From positions 28,811,501-28,875,500 of the forward strand of contig CM053140.1 of assembly GCA_028571685.1 (NCBI GenBank): 64,000 nucleotides of DNA. Direction: 5' to 3'. This stretch comes from Heterohyrax brucei (lineage: Eukaryota; Chordata; Mammalia; Hyracoidea; Procaviidae). Below are positions 11,011-22,244 of the stretch, in pieces (position 1 is the first letter of the stretch; the number at the start of each line of letters is the position of its first letter). The notes beneath the pieces are model-generated. The model was not told the origin of the DNA, made no database searches, and worked only from the letters and a program-made list of their open reading frames with translations. The translations under genes were made by a program, and so were the position numbers.

Positions 11011-11137
11011 CTGAAGTTGCCCTTCCTGGCCAACTCTTCCTTGGCTTCTTCGCTGGGCTCAGGGTTCCTTAAACGGGCATCAAAATACTCATTCAGCTCT
11101 TCTGTGGCCTGCTTGCTAAAACTCCTCCACTTAACAC
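11011..11137 (-). pseudogene. PBX4: PBX4 exon 5 (homeodomain N-terminal half), broken
   Basis: After a good 'ctctttgcag' acceptor the minus strand reads [13 protein letters not shown] and then [16 protein letters not shown]. This is homeodomain helices 1 and 2 of a PBX protein, where TALE proteins insert a Pro-Tyr-Pro loop; here the loop reads Pro-Glu-Pro. The first codons carry an extra base, so reading straight from exon 4 meets TAA. The exon is 127 bases against a usual 136, with bases missing near its end where helix 3 should begin. The donor 'cag|gtcaaa' is present. Confidence 0.88.
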
Positions 11138-11399
11138 CTGCAAAGAGCCAGCCCAGCTAGTGTTAATATGCTAGGACTCTCTAACAGTGTTCCCCACCCC
11201 TGGCAGCAATCAACACTTCAGAAGGTCTTCCAGAGACCTGGTGGATTACTACACAAGAGGATGTAGAAGATCTGCTACGGCCACAGCCACGGCCATTGCC
11301 AGTCCCTGGGCTGGCTCACAGGTCCCCAGGGCTATCTGATTCCCTTCAGCTTCCTGAGGACTGGCCCTCGTGGCACCCAGGAGGGGTGCAGGGCCTGAC

Positions 11400-11589
11400 C
11401 TGGCATCTAGGAACTGCTGGCACAACGTCATCACAGCCGTGCAGGTGCTCAGCTTCAGCAGCATCTGAACGGCGCCGAACTCGCTGGAGATGATGCCAAC
11501 CATGCCCCTGATCTCCTTGGGGAGACTGGCTACATCCTGCTCTGCTCTGGGAGGAAGTTGGGGACATGTGTGGTAAACTCACCACAGGC
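11400..11589 (-). pseudogene. PBX4: PBX4 exon 4 (PBC-B domain), broken
   Basis: The acceptor 'tgtcccag' leads into A-C-G-E-F-T-T-H-V, the start of PBC-B. A TAG replaces an Arg codon at 11530-11532, and soon after one base is missing. Beyond this the shifted frame gives [15 protein letters not shown] and then STCTAVMTL, matching the conserved PBC-B core. The exon is 190 bases, one less than the usual 191, and ends at an intact 'gccag|gtcagg' donor. PBC-B contributes to partner binding and nuclear export control in PBX proteins. Confidence 0.9.
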
Positions 11590-11841
11590 CTGGGACAGGG
11601 ACAAAGAAGTTGCCCATGACCGATGAGCAGGGTGGTACGGGGCAGCAGCCTGCCCCCTGGTGGTTCACACACAGGCTGGGAGGTAAACGAAAAGGGCTTT
11701 CGATAAGATCGGCCGCCTTTGTGGTTGTACCCACGACATGTCCTCCCTGCTCTGTGCCACATAAAAAAGGCGCTCAGTTGTTACACAATACGCTTTGACG
11801 TGCATTCACATGACAGAAACTCTTCCACACAGAAAAGTCGC

Positions 11842-12085
11842 TTGTTCACGTTTCTCTAGCTCACACTGCTATATCTATCAAATCTGGGACAGCTTGGCCC
11901 TGTCACCAGAGTATTCAATACTATTATCATCTAGACAGCCACCTGGTGTCGCTGTGCTGGCCAATGCTGGTTTCCCTCTTCCTCCCCTCTCTGGCCTGGA
12001 GACACCCTCAGCCAGCAGCATGTTGTCTAGCCTCACAAGCTGGGGGTGGGGGGGTCCTCTTCCTGAATGCCACAAATGCTGAACA
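11842..12085 (-). pseudogene. PBX4: PBX4 exon 3 (PBC-A domain), broken
   Basis: The exon starts after 'ttatctag' with codons matching the Ser-Ile-x-Gly-Ile-Gln-Glu-Glu-Asp stretch. One base is missing in a C run, after which the frame gives [15 protein letters not shown], hallmark PBX sequence, and D-N-S-I-E-Y...R-A-K-L-S-Q-I. The next codons, normally Arg-Gln-Ile-Tyr, read TGA-TAG-Ile-TAG at 11878-11880, 11875-11877 and 11869-11871. The donor is GC instead of GT (at 11840-11841). Length is 244, one less than the usual 245. Confidence 0.93.
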
Positions 12086-13384
12086 CTAGATAAGGCAGAC
12101 GACAAATCAGTATTCCTTTTTCAAAGAGAAAACAAAACACAACAAGACACTGACTCTGGCATTATGTCTCAGCACTTTCAGGGGCAAATATTACTGCATT
12201 TATTACCATATTTAGTAAAAAGACACTGAGTAACCCACCACCACACTGGCTTGGGTGTCACACTCTCCAGTGGGACAGAGAAGCAAGGTCACAACTCTGG
12301 ACAGCCCTGTGGGGACAACTCCACGGGGGAGGGAGGAACATCAACATTTAAGGGGTGGGCAAAGAAGACAGAGTTATCAGGTAGGTCACACAAAGACCAG
12401 AAAACAGTGGGGTTACCAGCATAGCTCCAGCTGTTAGGAGAGCGTTAGCCTCTACGGAAGCAGTTGCAGGGGTGGAAGGAAGGTGGAAGGCTGACTAGGA
12501 CGTCCCCAAGAATGTTGTGGGAGCCAGGCGGCACAGTGCAGGAGGCTGTGAGGGTCTGGCGCAGGGGGGTGGTTTTGTGGGTGCCCATGTAGGGTTTGCT
12601 TCTCTAGTGATAGTGAAAATATCTGCGGCCCACGGAGAAATGAGACAGATGAGGGAGGGGTGGAGACCGGGGCGGGGGAGCTGGTCCTGAGGCTGGGAGT
12701 GAGGGAAGACAGTGATGATAGAGACGTAGCTCTGACTTTGGGAAAAAACAAAGTGTGCAGTGTTTTCTTAGAAATGGGTTCTCTTATCAGCTGCTCACTA
12801 CTAACTAAATGTCCAAATAAAATTTCAGTTTAGTCATATCACAGATATGCATTTACAGTCATAAGTCACTTGCCCCACTCTCATTCCCTATGTATAGATT
12901 AGCCTTTTCTGCCTAAAACTCACTAGCTAAAAGGGAAGGAACTCAGGAAACATCGCTGTAGGAATTTCCTTAGACGTGGCCACTTCATTACCTAGTAAGC
13001 ATGCAAGAAAGCTTATAACCAGCAGTTTGCACTAAAAGAAAGCCCTGGTTTATCCAAAATCTTATCACAGAGCTGATACTTATATAAAACAGCACCCTAA
13101 CCTCGCCAACATTTTGCATTATTCAAAGTTTGAAAATGCAATACTGAGATAAGTGACATGACGCAAGAAGAACCCACACAGTTGGTTCATGTCTCAAGTA
13201 GAATGGACAAGGAAAGTCACTGAGGGGTTCAGACTCACGTACAGGAGCCCAGGATAGTGTCATCCACAGCGTTTACAGTCCCACACGAGCAACAGCCAAA
13301 ACAGCTAACACATGTGCATATGGTCCATCCATAAATAATATTATAAAGCTACCAACAGTTAGGGCTTTTAATGACATTAAAAGT
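12086..13384 (-). other. PBX4 intron 2, proximal part
   Basis: No exon or clear repeat recognised. Contains purine-rich stretches around 12.3-12.7 kb. Confidence 0.5.
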
Positions 13385-13745
13385 GTTTGAGTGCTCTATT
13401 TCTGCTGCAACAAATCACCACAAACAAGGCAACACAAATTTATTTTCTGACAGTTCCTGAGGCAGGTGTCTCCCTGGGCTAAAATCAGGGTGTCTGCAGG
13501 GCTGTGTTGCTCTCTGAAGGGTGCTCTAGGGGAACCTATTTCTTCACCTTTTCCAGCTTCTAGAAGCCGCCTGTGTTCCTTGGCTCATGGCCCACTATCT
13601 TTGGAGTAGGTCGAGTTCTCACATGATACCACCCTGACCTCTTCTGCATCTCTCTTCCACTTTTAAGGACCCCATGACTACCTTGAGCTCGACCAGGGGA
13701 TCCAGGGCCATCTCCCAATTTTAGGGCAAGCTGTTTCTCAGCTCA
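13385..13745 (-). mobile_element. ERVL-MaLR-type LTR fragment, antisense
   Basis: Landmarks in antisense: 'ctgctgcaacaaatcacca', 'gggctaaaatcagggtgtc', 'ccttttccagcttctagaag', 'ccttggctcatggcccac' and 'ttccacttttaaggacccc'. These are typical of old placental MaLR/MLT-type LTRs. Confidence 0.65.
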
Positions 13746-13770
13746 GTCTAATTTTCTCAGGGCATGTATG

Positions 13771-13771
<1 letters not shown>

Positions 13772-13852
<81 letters not shown>
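13772..13852. repeat. (TG)n microsatellite
   Basis: An uninterrupted TG run of about 40 units, the longest simple repeat in the window and likely polymorphic. Left-handed DNA formation is possible for such tracts. Confidence 0.98.
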
Positions 13853-13855
<3 letters not shown>

Positions 13856-14008
13856 AGGGCCGGGGAGTGTAGAGAAGCAGGGAGAGGGGCAAAGACCAGA
13901 CAGACATTACTCAGAAAACAGACTGGAAAGTAACATACCAAAATATGATCCAAGCTCTTCTCTACGTGATTTTTCTTTATTGTATATTTTCTATAACCTG
14001 CATGTAGA

Positions 14009-14165
14009 AGGTACCCTGGTGGCATTGTGTTTAAGAGCCTGGCTGCTATTCAAAAGGCTGGCAGTTCAAATCCACCAGCCGTTCCTTGGAAATCCTATGG
14101 GGAAGTTCTACTCTGTCCTGTAGGGCTGCTATGAATCGAAATTAACTCTACAGCATTGAGTATTT
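14009..14165 (+). mobile_element. AfroSINE, sense
   Basis: Shows 'ggtaccctggtggcattgtg', 'caaaaggctggcagttcaaa', 'tctactctgtcctgtagggc' and the degraded tail 'aaattaactctacagcattg'. Confidence 0.9.
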
Positions 14166-14706
14166 TGGTGGAACAGGGACATCTGGGCATACTCCTGTGA
14201 GGCTGAATATGTCAGAACACACCCTCAGGCAGTCTTCTCAATAGCACTCAATTCCTGGCTTTAATTCTAGGCAAAAGCACTTCTCTTTCTGCCACAACAC
14301 TATAAAAGTACACTACTGGCTACTCTTGGTGTCAGAGTGCACTGTGGCCCTGCAGCCACTCTGGCCCTTGACCTCAGGGCTTCAGAGGCACCCCGTTATC
14401 AATACCTCATGGGCTGCACTCCCCTAACACCTCACATCAGGAACACCCACCATTTCAGGCTGGTTCTCAGTCCCTTTCTAAAAACACTGAAGGATGAATC
14501 CTTTATCAAGGAGCCACTGGGCGCCAGTTTGGAAATCCCACGCTGACAGTCTTACTTCATCTACAGAAAGACCCAGGCGGAAACTTGTGCTTCCCCTATA
14601 GGTCACACTGAGGCTCTGACAACCCAGACAACACAGCGCTGCCCACAGTGCTTCTGACCAGTCAGCAGCCTTACCTCCAGGATTACTCTGCACCTATTCC
14701 CTGCTG

Positions 14707-14872
14707 TGAAATCTTGGTGACATAGTGGTCAAGTGCTATGTCTGATAACCCAAAGGCCAGCAGTTCAAAGCTGCCAGGCACTCCTCAGGAACTCTGTGGG
14801 ACAGTTCTCCTCAGTCTTACAGGGTCACTGTGAGTGAGAAGCAACTTGAAGCACTGGGTTTGGTTTTGGGGG
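14707..14872 (+). mobile_element. AfroSINE, sense
   Basis: Shows 'ggccagcagttcaaagctgc', 'gacagttctcctcagtctta' and a 'ggtttggttttggggg' tail. Confidence 0.85.
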
Positions 14873-15766
14873 TTTGCTCCCTGTTAAAGACCCCCTCCCG
14901 CCCTCCTAATCGTTCCTGGTGCAGCATGGATCTCTCCTCCCTTGTCCCTGCTTCCAGGTCCACTGATCCGGCCTCTGCAGCTGCCCTTCCACTCATCCCC
15001 TCCCTCATTAACTGTGATCCAGCCAGAGGAAACTCAGCACTGGGGTCACTATGCCATTCTCTCCTTCAAAAGACTGCTGAATGTGGTATCCAAAAGAAAG
15101 CCCAAATCTGTGACCCAGCACGTTGGACCCTTTGGCTCTTGCTTCTTGGCTCACCTTAGTGACCTACTCCCTCCAGAGCTGCCCTCTTTCCCAGCCCTAG
15201 CCCTGAGGCAAGCACGACAATGCTCTGCTCATCATCTCTGCTATTTCTTCACTCAGCAGCTACTTCCCCAGTGCCCTGGGCCCCAGTGGGGTTAGGAGTG
15301 GGCCCAAGGACACCTAGGACTTCATCTTTCCCCATGGGGCTACAAAACACACTCTGACACCCGCTGCAGAAGCTATCTCCTACTTTCCTTTACAGGTTGA
15401 AGAAAATTAAAGAGTGGCTAAGATTTAGATGTGTGGTTTTTAAAGCAAGTGTGCAGGTCTACGTGTGGCTACATGTACTCATGTATGTGCACACGTGCCC
15501 ATGTTTGTGTGTGCATGTGTGCATGTGGCACTCTAATTCATTTTTTCAACAGCAAACATTTAAGAGCTCATCACAAGCCAGATACCATGCGAGATGAAGA
15601 TTTGTTTTTTAATTATGAAATACCTGTGTCTTTTCTCATAATTACTCACAGGTATGTGCTGATACTGTTTTTCTGGAGCAGGGGACAGGGATGGAAAAGC
15701 TATTAACATTGAAAGAATGCTTATTCTTTCATCATCAAGTTTCAGTTCTGGAACTGATCCTGCAGG
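14873..15766. other. PBX4 intron sequence, unclassified
   Basis: No exon or assignable repeat. A short GT-rich patch lies at 15.46-15.53 kb. Confidence 0.45.
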
Positions 15767-15794
15767 ACACACACACACACACACACACACACAC
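15767..15794. repeat. (AC)n microsatellite
   Basis: Fourteen AC units abutting the tail side of an antisense AfroSINE. Confidence 0.95.
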
Positions 15795-15799
15795 GTATG

Positions 15800-15956
15800 C
15801 CAAACCTGTTGCTGGCCAGTTGATTGCAACTCATAGCAACCCTATAGGAAAGAGTAGAACTACCCCACAGGATTTCCAAGGAGTGCCTGGTGGATTCAAA
15901 TTGCTGACCTTTTGGTTAGCAGCTGAACTCTTAACCATTATGCTGTCAGGGTTTCC
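15800..15956 (-). mobile_element. AfroSINE, antisense
   Basis: Shows 'actcatagcaaccctatagg', 'agagtagaactaccccacag', 'gaccttttggttagcagctg' and ends in 'tcagggtttcc'. Confidence 0.92.
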
Positions 15957-15963
15957 TTATATA

Positions 15964-16127
15964 AACCCAAACCAAACTCGTTGCTGTTGAGTCGATTCTG
16001 ACTCATAGTGACCCCCTAGTACAGAGTAGTACCGCTCCACAGAGTTTCCAAAGAGTGCCTAGTGAATCTGAACAGTCGACCTTTTGGTTGGTAGACATGG
16101 CACTTAACCACTACGCTCTGTCGTGCC
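15964..16127 (-). mobile_element. AfroSINE, antisense, head-to-tail with the previous copy
   Basis: Full-length copy only 7 bases from its neighbour in the same orientation: 'gttgctgttgagtcgattct', 'gaccttttggttggtagaca'. Confidence 0.92.
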
Positions 16128-16149
16128 ATGATAAACACACACACGCACG

Positions 16150-16880
16150 TTTTGCTTTTAAATTGTGCTTTAGGTTCATGTAAGTGGGTGATGACATTGA
16201 CATGTGACCAGAAGAACAAGATAGTGCCTGGCCACCACCAGCGACAACTATGATGGGGCTCACAAAGTTGAGTCTCACTGGCAACACGAGAATAAAAAGG
16301 GGTGCACCCCAAGATCTCTACTAAAAGACTGCAATTGATGGTCCAGGGGCCTCAGAGTTCTCCTGGGAGCATGGACCCCAGCCCTGATGCTGCCCCTGTC
16401 CATAAATCATAGTGGAGATTAACTCTTTGGAGAGGAATGGATTGGACTTTGTGACACAGAGTGACCACATCGTGTGCGCACTTTATGGTTTCCGGCATCT
16501 ATAGGATGTCGTCCTGCTGACCTCTTACTGGAGGTGGGGGAGAAGGTGGAGAGGAAGGGATAGGAGATTGTTAGGAGGATATGACATGTATAGAACAGCG
16601 AGGAGGAGTGTGCTGTCGCCACGCAGGGAGAGCAATGGGAGCTGCACATAGGCGGGCATGCAAATTTATGTGGGGTTGTACATTTTCAGTCAATCATAAT
16701 AAAAAATTAAAAATAAATAAGTAAATAAATTGTGCTTTAGGTAAAAGTTGACAGAAGAAATTTGTTTCTCATTAAGCAATTAATCTATTATTTTGTGACA
16801 CTGGCTGCCAACCATGCAATGTGTCACCACTCTTCCCTTTCAGACCTCGACTCCCCATTTCCACTCATTTGCAGGACGCA
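16150..16880 (-). mobile_element. L1 3' UTR, antisense, split by a second L1
   Basis: The left part (16150-16175) and right part (16743-16880) join at the duplicated 'aaattgtgctttaggt'. The combined sequence resembles the L1 3' UTR seen again at 39.54 kb ('tttgtttctcattaa', 'ttttgtgacactggctgcca'). Confidence 0.7.
16176..16726 (+). mobile_element. L1 3' end with perfect 16-base target duplication
   Basis: A 5'-truncated L1 (551 bases) ending in an A-rich tail. It is flanked by 'aaattgtgctttaggt' at 16160-16175 and again at 16727-16742. Internal landmarks such as 'gaataaaaaggggtgcaccc' and 'actgcaattgatggtccagg' are shared in reverse with the L1 at 22.8-23.6 kb. Confidence 0.9.
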
Positions 16881-17242
16881 TACAACCTACTGCTATGTGC
16901 AACTGTGCACAACCGCACATCAGGAAGAAGAGATGGCAACACCTGCCCAGCAAGGCTTAGTCGGGGTCTCAGTGAGAGACCAGCACGCGCCCAGGTTATT
17001 TTTCTAAGGCTGACAGTGTGTACAACACATATGTGTGTAAGTGAAAACAAAATAGAAGTCACACAGGAAAAGCCCCACACCTGCTCACTACCATTGTCAC
17101 AAACTGCACAGCAGCTGCTAGGAACACAGCCCTGTGCCTGTCTGTCCTCCATCAAACTGTCCCTCCCATTTGACTCTGCCCTAGCACTATTCCCTCGTCC
17201 CTTTCCCCCTCCCCCACCACATCGCCAGCTGTCCAGTTAGAA

Positions 17243-17480
17243 TCGTTGTTGTTGTGGTGGTGGTTAAGTGCCATTCAAGTCAGTTCTGACTCTCGGTGAC
17301 TTTCTGCACAACAGAACGAAATACCTACTGGTCTTGCGCCATGTCCATAAACGTTTTTATGCTTAAGTTCAGTGTTGCGCCCACCGTGCCAATCCATCTC
17401 GTCGAGGATCTTCCTCTTTTTCGTTGACCTTCCACTCTACCAAGCATGATGTCCTTCTCCAGGGACTGAGTCATTAGAAG
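17243..17480 (-). mobile_element. RTE LINE 3' end, antisense
   Basis: Shows 'gttgttgttgtggtggtggt', 'acgtttttatgcttaagttc', 'aggatcttcctctttttcg' and 'aagcatgatgtccttctcca', matching the copies at 46.73 kb and 54.64 kb. Confidence 0.85.
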
Positions 17481-17654
17481 CCAGTTATTACTCGTCACAC
17501 ACACTCATCTCAAGTCAACTCTGCAGGGCCCTCTTCTGGTGGGCAGGAGGCCCCAGGGACACAGAGTTCAGGTCTGGGACCAGGTTAGTTGGTCTGTCTG
17601 TTGGAGCCAGTCAGATGGGTGGCAGAATCTAGCACAAAGGCAACCCCACAAACT

Positions 17655-17752
17655 GCACGGTCTGCCTTCTGTTCCCAGCCTACTGACAGTGATAAAAACC
17701 TACTAGTCTGCCTTCTGTTCCCAGTCTACTGAGAGTGATAAAAACCACCACA
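17655..17752. repeat. Two-copy tandem duplication, ~48-base unit
   Basis: The segment around 'gtctgccttctgttcccag' followed by 'ctactga-agtgataaaaacc' appears twice in a row with few differences. Confidence 0.8.
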
Positions 17753-17914
17753 AGCCAAACAAAAATAATCGTGTGAATATCAACATATTGCTCTTTTGCC
17801 ACAAGGAACAATGCGGAGCATGGCTCAATTCATTTTTATTTTTTTCTTCCCTAATGGAACAAAGACATGTTTGTTTGTGTTTGCTCATTTGCAAAAAGCA
17901 GGAGGTTTCGAGAC

Positions 17915-18015
17915 TGCTCAGCTGGTCATCTCACCTGGTCACCTCACTCACCTCACCTGGTCACCTAACCTGCTCAGCTCACCTGTTCACCTGACCTGAT
18001 CACCTCACCTATTCA
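17915..18015. repeat. Degenerate minisatellite
   Basis: Repeated imperfect units based on 'tcacctggtcacc' and 'tcacctcacc' across about 100 bases. Confidence 0.8.
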
Positions 18016-18871
18016 GGAGTGTGCATTTACGCATTCTTGGTGGGGGGCAGACTGGGCCAGCTTCCTCTCACACTGTGGGTGGGAGGCTGGGCTGAGCCAC
18101 CTCTGGAATCCTTGCTCTGCCGGAGGCAGCTGAATCCACAGGTTACTCCTCAAAGGCACTGAGACCTCAAAGGCCCCAGCTGGACCTTTGGACCACCCTT
18201 TCAGACTGTGGGGATACAAACATGTCACCCTGATGGCCTCTGCCCTGGAGTGGGAAAGGAGCCACCTCAAGCAAGGCCTGGATAGCACACATCATGAGGG
18301 TGGCCTGGAGCCCCTAACACTCACCACCCTCCCATCTACCGTGCTGCCTGGGAGCTCCTGCAGGCAGGGTACCTACACCCACATAAACAGGTTGCTGGAG
18401 TGAACCTGGAGCAGACAGAGATGCCCTGACCAGGGAAAACACAGTCTTATTTTCAGGCCACAGCACATCTGACCAATCACTTCCAGACACGGCTCTCCTA
18501 TCTGCCTGAGGCATCCACAGTCCTTGTGGAGGCATCTCTGCTATTGAAGGAGAAGAACCTCTAAGAAGAAAATCTGGGTGACTTCTTTCTTGCCCAAAAC
18601 TTTCTGCTGCTTTTTCACCCCTTGCTGAGCACCAGTGAAGTGCCAGGTACAAGCTGAGGCTCTGCAGTGACCAGGTAAACTGAGGTCCCTTGCCACTACT
18701 CTCAGGGATGGGGTCTTAAGAGGAATAGCCGCAGGGCAGCTGGGCACAGCTGGCAGGGATGGTCCTAGCGTCCCACTGCAACTTTGCTCAGACCGAAACT
18801 TCCCACCTAGGTTCTCAATACATGCACTCAGCTCTCACCAGCATTAGCTTCTCTTTAGTCTGAGAACCTGC
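18016..18871. other. PBX4 intron sequence, unclassified
   Basis: No exon or assignable repeat seen. Confidence 0.45.
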
Positions 18872-19345
18872 TGATGGTTAGGATTGCGTGTCAGCTTACC
18901 TGGGCCATGCATGATTCTCCATGCTAATGTGACCTCTGCCAGGACTGCATTTGCTGTGAGTAGCCAATCAGTTTAAGGGGAGTCTCCCTGGAGGTGCTGC
19001 CAGCATCTAGGTATAAGCAGACATTCTGGCTTTTTGATTTCTGGATACTGCAGCTGCCTTTGGTTCATCTGACCTCTGGCTCTTGAGATTTGAACTATAA
19101 CCTTCTCTGAAGATCTTGGAATTCGTGGATAGTCACAGCGAGAGCCAGAGCCCTGCTCTCTGACCTGCCAGCTTGGATTAACTAGCCTCTCCAGCCACCT
19201 GAATCCACAGAAGGTGGCCATCCTGATCTGAAGAACCCCAGATGTTCCAGCCTACACCATCATGTGATACAATATAAATTTAAATTTCTCTCTCTATTTA
19301 CAGGCTTTACTGGTTTTGTTCTCTAGAGAACCCAGTCCAAGATAT
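18872..19345 (+). mobile_element. ERVL-type 5' LTR
   Basis: The layout matches the related LTR at 59.78-60.32 kb: 'taggattgcgtgtcagctta', 'aggggagtctccctggaggt', 'gagccctgctctctgacctg', and an end near 'ctctagagaacccagtccaa'. It directly precedes gag-like sequence, so it is the 5' LTR of a truncated provirus. Its exact left end is uncertain. Confidence 0.65.
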
Positions 19346-20640
19346 TTGATGCTGACAATGGTTCTAAGGAAACAAAATGGCAAGAATGAGTTTTCTAAAT
19401 TGGTTCTCAGTCTGGGTTAGCCTTAAAGAGGTTGGTGACTGGGCTTCCAGCAGTAAGGAGAGCACTGCTCATCCATGGCATGGCATGAGGCTTCAGATAC
19501 ACAAAACTTCACCAATAGCTGATCAGGCATTAGTGAAAGGCCAGGCTCTAGTGAACCCATGTGATTTCTTTCTACAGTTTTGTGTGAATGAGAAGTTATA
19601 AGGAACCTGGTTGGTTGGTCCTATTTTGGCTCAACAAACTGGTGAAAGAAAGAAATGTGCTGAAGGCTTTAGTGTCAAAGCTCAGGTGCTCCATAAATGA
19701 CCTCAAGACTTCCACTTGTGCTCTGAAAGAAAGCCTTATTTCTTGTAGCAACAGAGCTAAAATAGCCAAAACCAAACCCAGAGTCTTAGTAAGAGAGGTT
19801 GAACCACAACACAAGATCCACTGCCAGGACTGAGTGGTGTCTGAAGTTGAAGTGAGGGGACTAGCTGGCTGGAAGAAATGGGATCCTGAAACTTGGAATG
19901 GCGACACGGCAGATAATCTGGAAGCCGGAGACACTGAGCCTCTAAAATCTGGTAAATCACTCCTGCCAGCAGAACCACTCCCATTTGAGGAGATTACTTC
20001 ATGTTTGTCCACTAGACTAGCCTGCCCAGGAAAACTGTTAACCCCTCCACTCTCATCTAAAGAGATTAGCCCTGCTGCCTCAAGAGTCCTCGCCTGAGTC
20101 ACTGCTTGAGGCATCACTTGAAGGAGATACTTCACAAGACAATGGTGGATGTTCTTAAAAACAGTTTCACAGTACTTATTTTGTCTTCTAGACCTATAAT
20201 TAGACTTAAGTCCCATCAAACCCCAAAAGATGAAGTAGAAAGTGTGACTCAGGAGAAGGTATGCTATGCTCCAAAGAATTGCTTGAATTTTCTAACATGA
20301 ATAAACAGGAATCTGGGGAGTATGTATAAGAGTGTCTATTAAGGGTGTGGGATAATAGTGCAAGGGACATAAAGACGGGTCAGTCTGAGTTGATTGATAT
20401 GAGCCCACTAAGTAGACTTTTCATTCAGTGTTTCAGCTTGAGGGGTCAGGAAAGGATCTAGTTGTTTCTTCAGTTGTTTCACTGAAGCATGGATTACGCA
20501 GTGGCCTACACTAAATCAAGCTGAAGTACCAGACCTGCTTTGGTATATTAGAGAAAGCATCCGAAGGCTTAGTAAAATTGGCATCTAGAATGGATTCATC
20601 AGGTTAGACCCACAGATCCACACATGGAAAGCCCAATGCT
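19346..20640 (+). mobile_element. ERVL internal region, decayed gag
   Basis: The plus strand holds a broken gag-like region. The stretch RVWDNSARDIKTGQSEL near 20.35 kb is the clearest ERVL-gag resemblance. The frame is interrupted by numerous stops and shifts, with long open pieces at 19588-19833 and 19834-20097 between them. Downstream pol and a 3' LTR are not seen. It has no coding capacity. Confidence 0.7.
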
Positions 20641-22244
20641 GTGTTCTGTGAGGGCATGCCCTGCCTTAACAGTGCCTCTAACGGCAGAGGGCAGGGCAGG
20701 GAAAGGTTGGTTGTACACAGCCTTCTATACCCACACCCCACCTACTAAGAAAAAGAACGCCAGCTTCCAAGAAGGGTATGGCCATCTGCAACAGCAGGGG
20801 GACGGGCAAGGGGGCTGCGAAGGCAGTGGCTATGTGTGGCTGCGTGGGCATGCACGTGTGTGGGCATGTATGAGCCTGCATCTAGGGGACAGGGACAGTG
20901 GGTGCACACAGCATGTGACACCAGTAGGAACACAGAGGCCTGGACATGCAAAGCATGCAGGTGACGGCTGAAGACCAAGGGGCAAGGGGTGAGAGGTGGG
21001 GGTGAGCAGTGTAGGGTGAAGGGACAGTGACAGGAGGTGGGGGTTGAGGGTGAAGAGTAAAGAGGAGGCAAAGGCAGCCGCATTCTCCAGAGCGCTCGCA
21101 GTCCTACCCAGGCCCTTCCGGTCTAACTCCTTCACCACCAGCCGGGCCCCGCTGGCTTCCATAGGCCCATGGACAACAAGTTCACTCCTGCCTGTGGGAC
21201 CTGGAATGCACTGACAGTTCCTTGCTGGAGATGTGCTTCCCCAACAGGAAGTAGCGATGGCTCATTGGCCAGGTAGAGGCCAACAGCACCCTGAGAGGCT
21301 GTCCCCCCACCCTCCACCCTCTGGTGGTCCCTAAGTCCCCAGCAGCCCCATGTAAATGCCTCCATGTCCTTCAGAGCAGCTGCCCTGTCAAGGACAACCC
21401 TGGTCCTTTGGGAACTCCATGGTTGTGCTCCATGAAAACTCCAGCATGTAAAACATTCCTGGTCTCACAAAATAGGATGTTGCACTAAATAACCTTTCCC
21501 TGAAAGGTCACCAGGCCATCTACTACAAACCTACTCTGCCACACCACAGGAAGAGCTCACCCCTGTGCCCTAGAAACTGCTTTCGAGAGCAGGAAGAGAA
21601 GCCACCCACTCACTGTGCAGACACCTCACTACCAAACCAAAAGCAGAGCCCCAGGGAAGACCAGCCCCACTGCAGGTGTGGAGCAGGGAGGGCACGCACG
21701 CTCACAGCCCGAGGATTCTCTTGTGGTATTGCTGGCAGTAACCCGGGGGGTCTCCCCCTTCCAATCAGTGAGCTGGATCTTTCCCACATTCAGTTCCCCC
21801 TGCCCCCTCCACCACCCAAAACTGATCCCCAGGTGGGGTGAGCACTAAGCATTGGTATTTTGATCAGGCACTGTTTTCTATTATTGTTTCCTTGGGGTGG
21901 TGGGCACTGAGTATCTAACAGCTCTGAAATGAGCCGACTTCTGGGGCACATCCTGCTTGTGCTGTGAACTGCCTGCATTGCCTGTGAGCGCAAGGTCCCA
22001 CAGGTTTGCTCACAGATGCCAGATTATAGAAAAATTCTTGTTTAAGTCACTGAACTTTCTCAGTCCCACACGGCTTTTCAAAGAGTAACCCTTTAACCAG
22101 TGACACCACTGGGGGGAGGAGGGGAACGGACCACACTGGTGGTGGTGAGGTCAGATGGCGATGACACCAAAATGACTGTCTACAAAACTCCGATGCAGTG
22201 TTTCAGCAGACATTATTTTTTTAATAAAAATATTCCTCTAGTTA
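20641..22244. other. PBX4 intron sequence, unclassified
   Basis: Mostly unique. A G+C-richer patch at 20.65-21.40 kb has short open frames on both strands without family resemblance. Confidence 0.45.

Noticed and set aside
13738-14123. His-Thr and Val-Cys repeat frames
   Set aside because: Direct translations of the (TG)n microsatellite.
19596-20219. 207-codon minus-strand frame
   Set aside because: It is the antisense shadow of the ERVL gag-like region read on the plus strand.
21132-21365. Minus-strand frame in a GC-richer intronic patch, considered as a retrocopy fragment
   Set aside because: No parent gene recognised, no poly(A) tail or target duplication seen.
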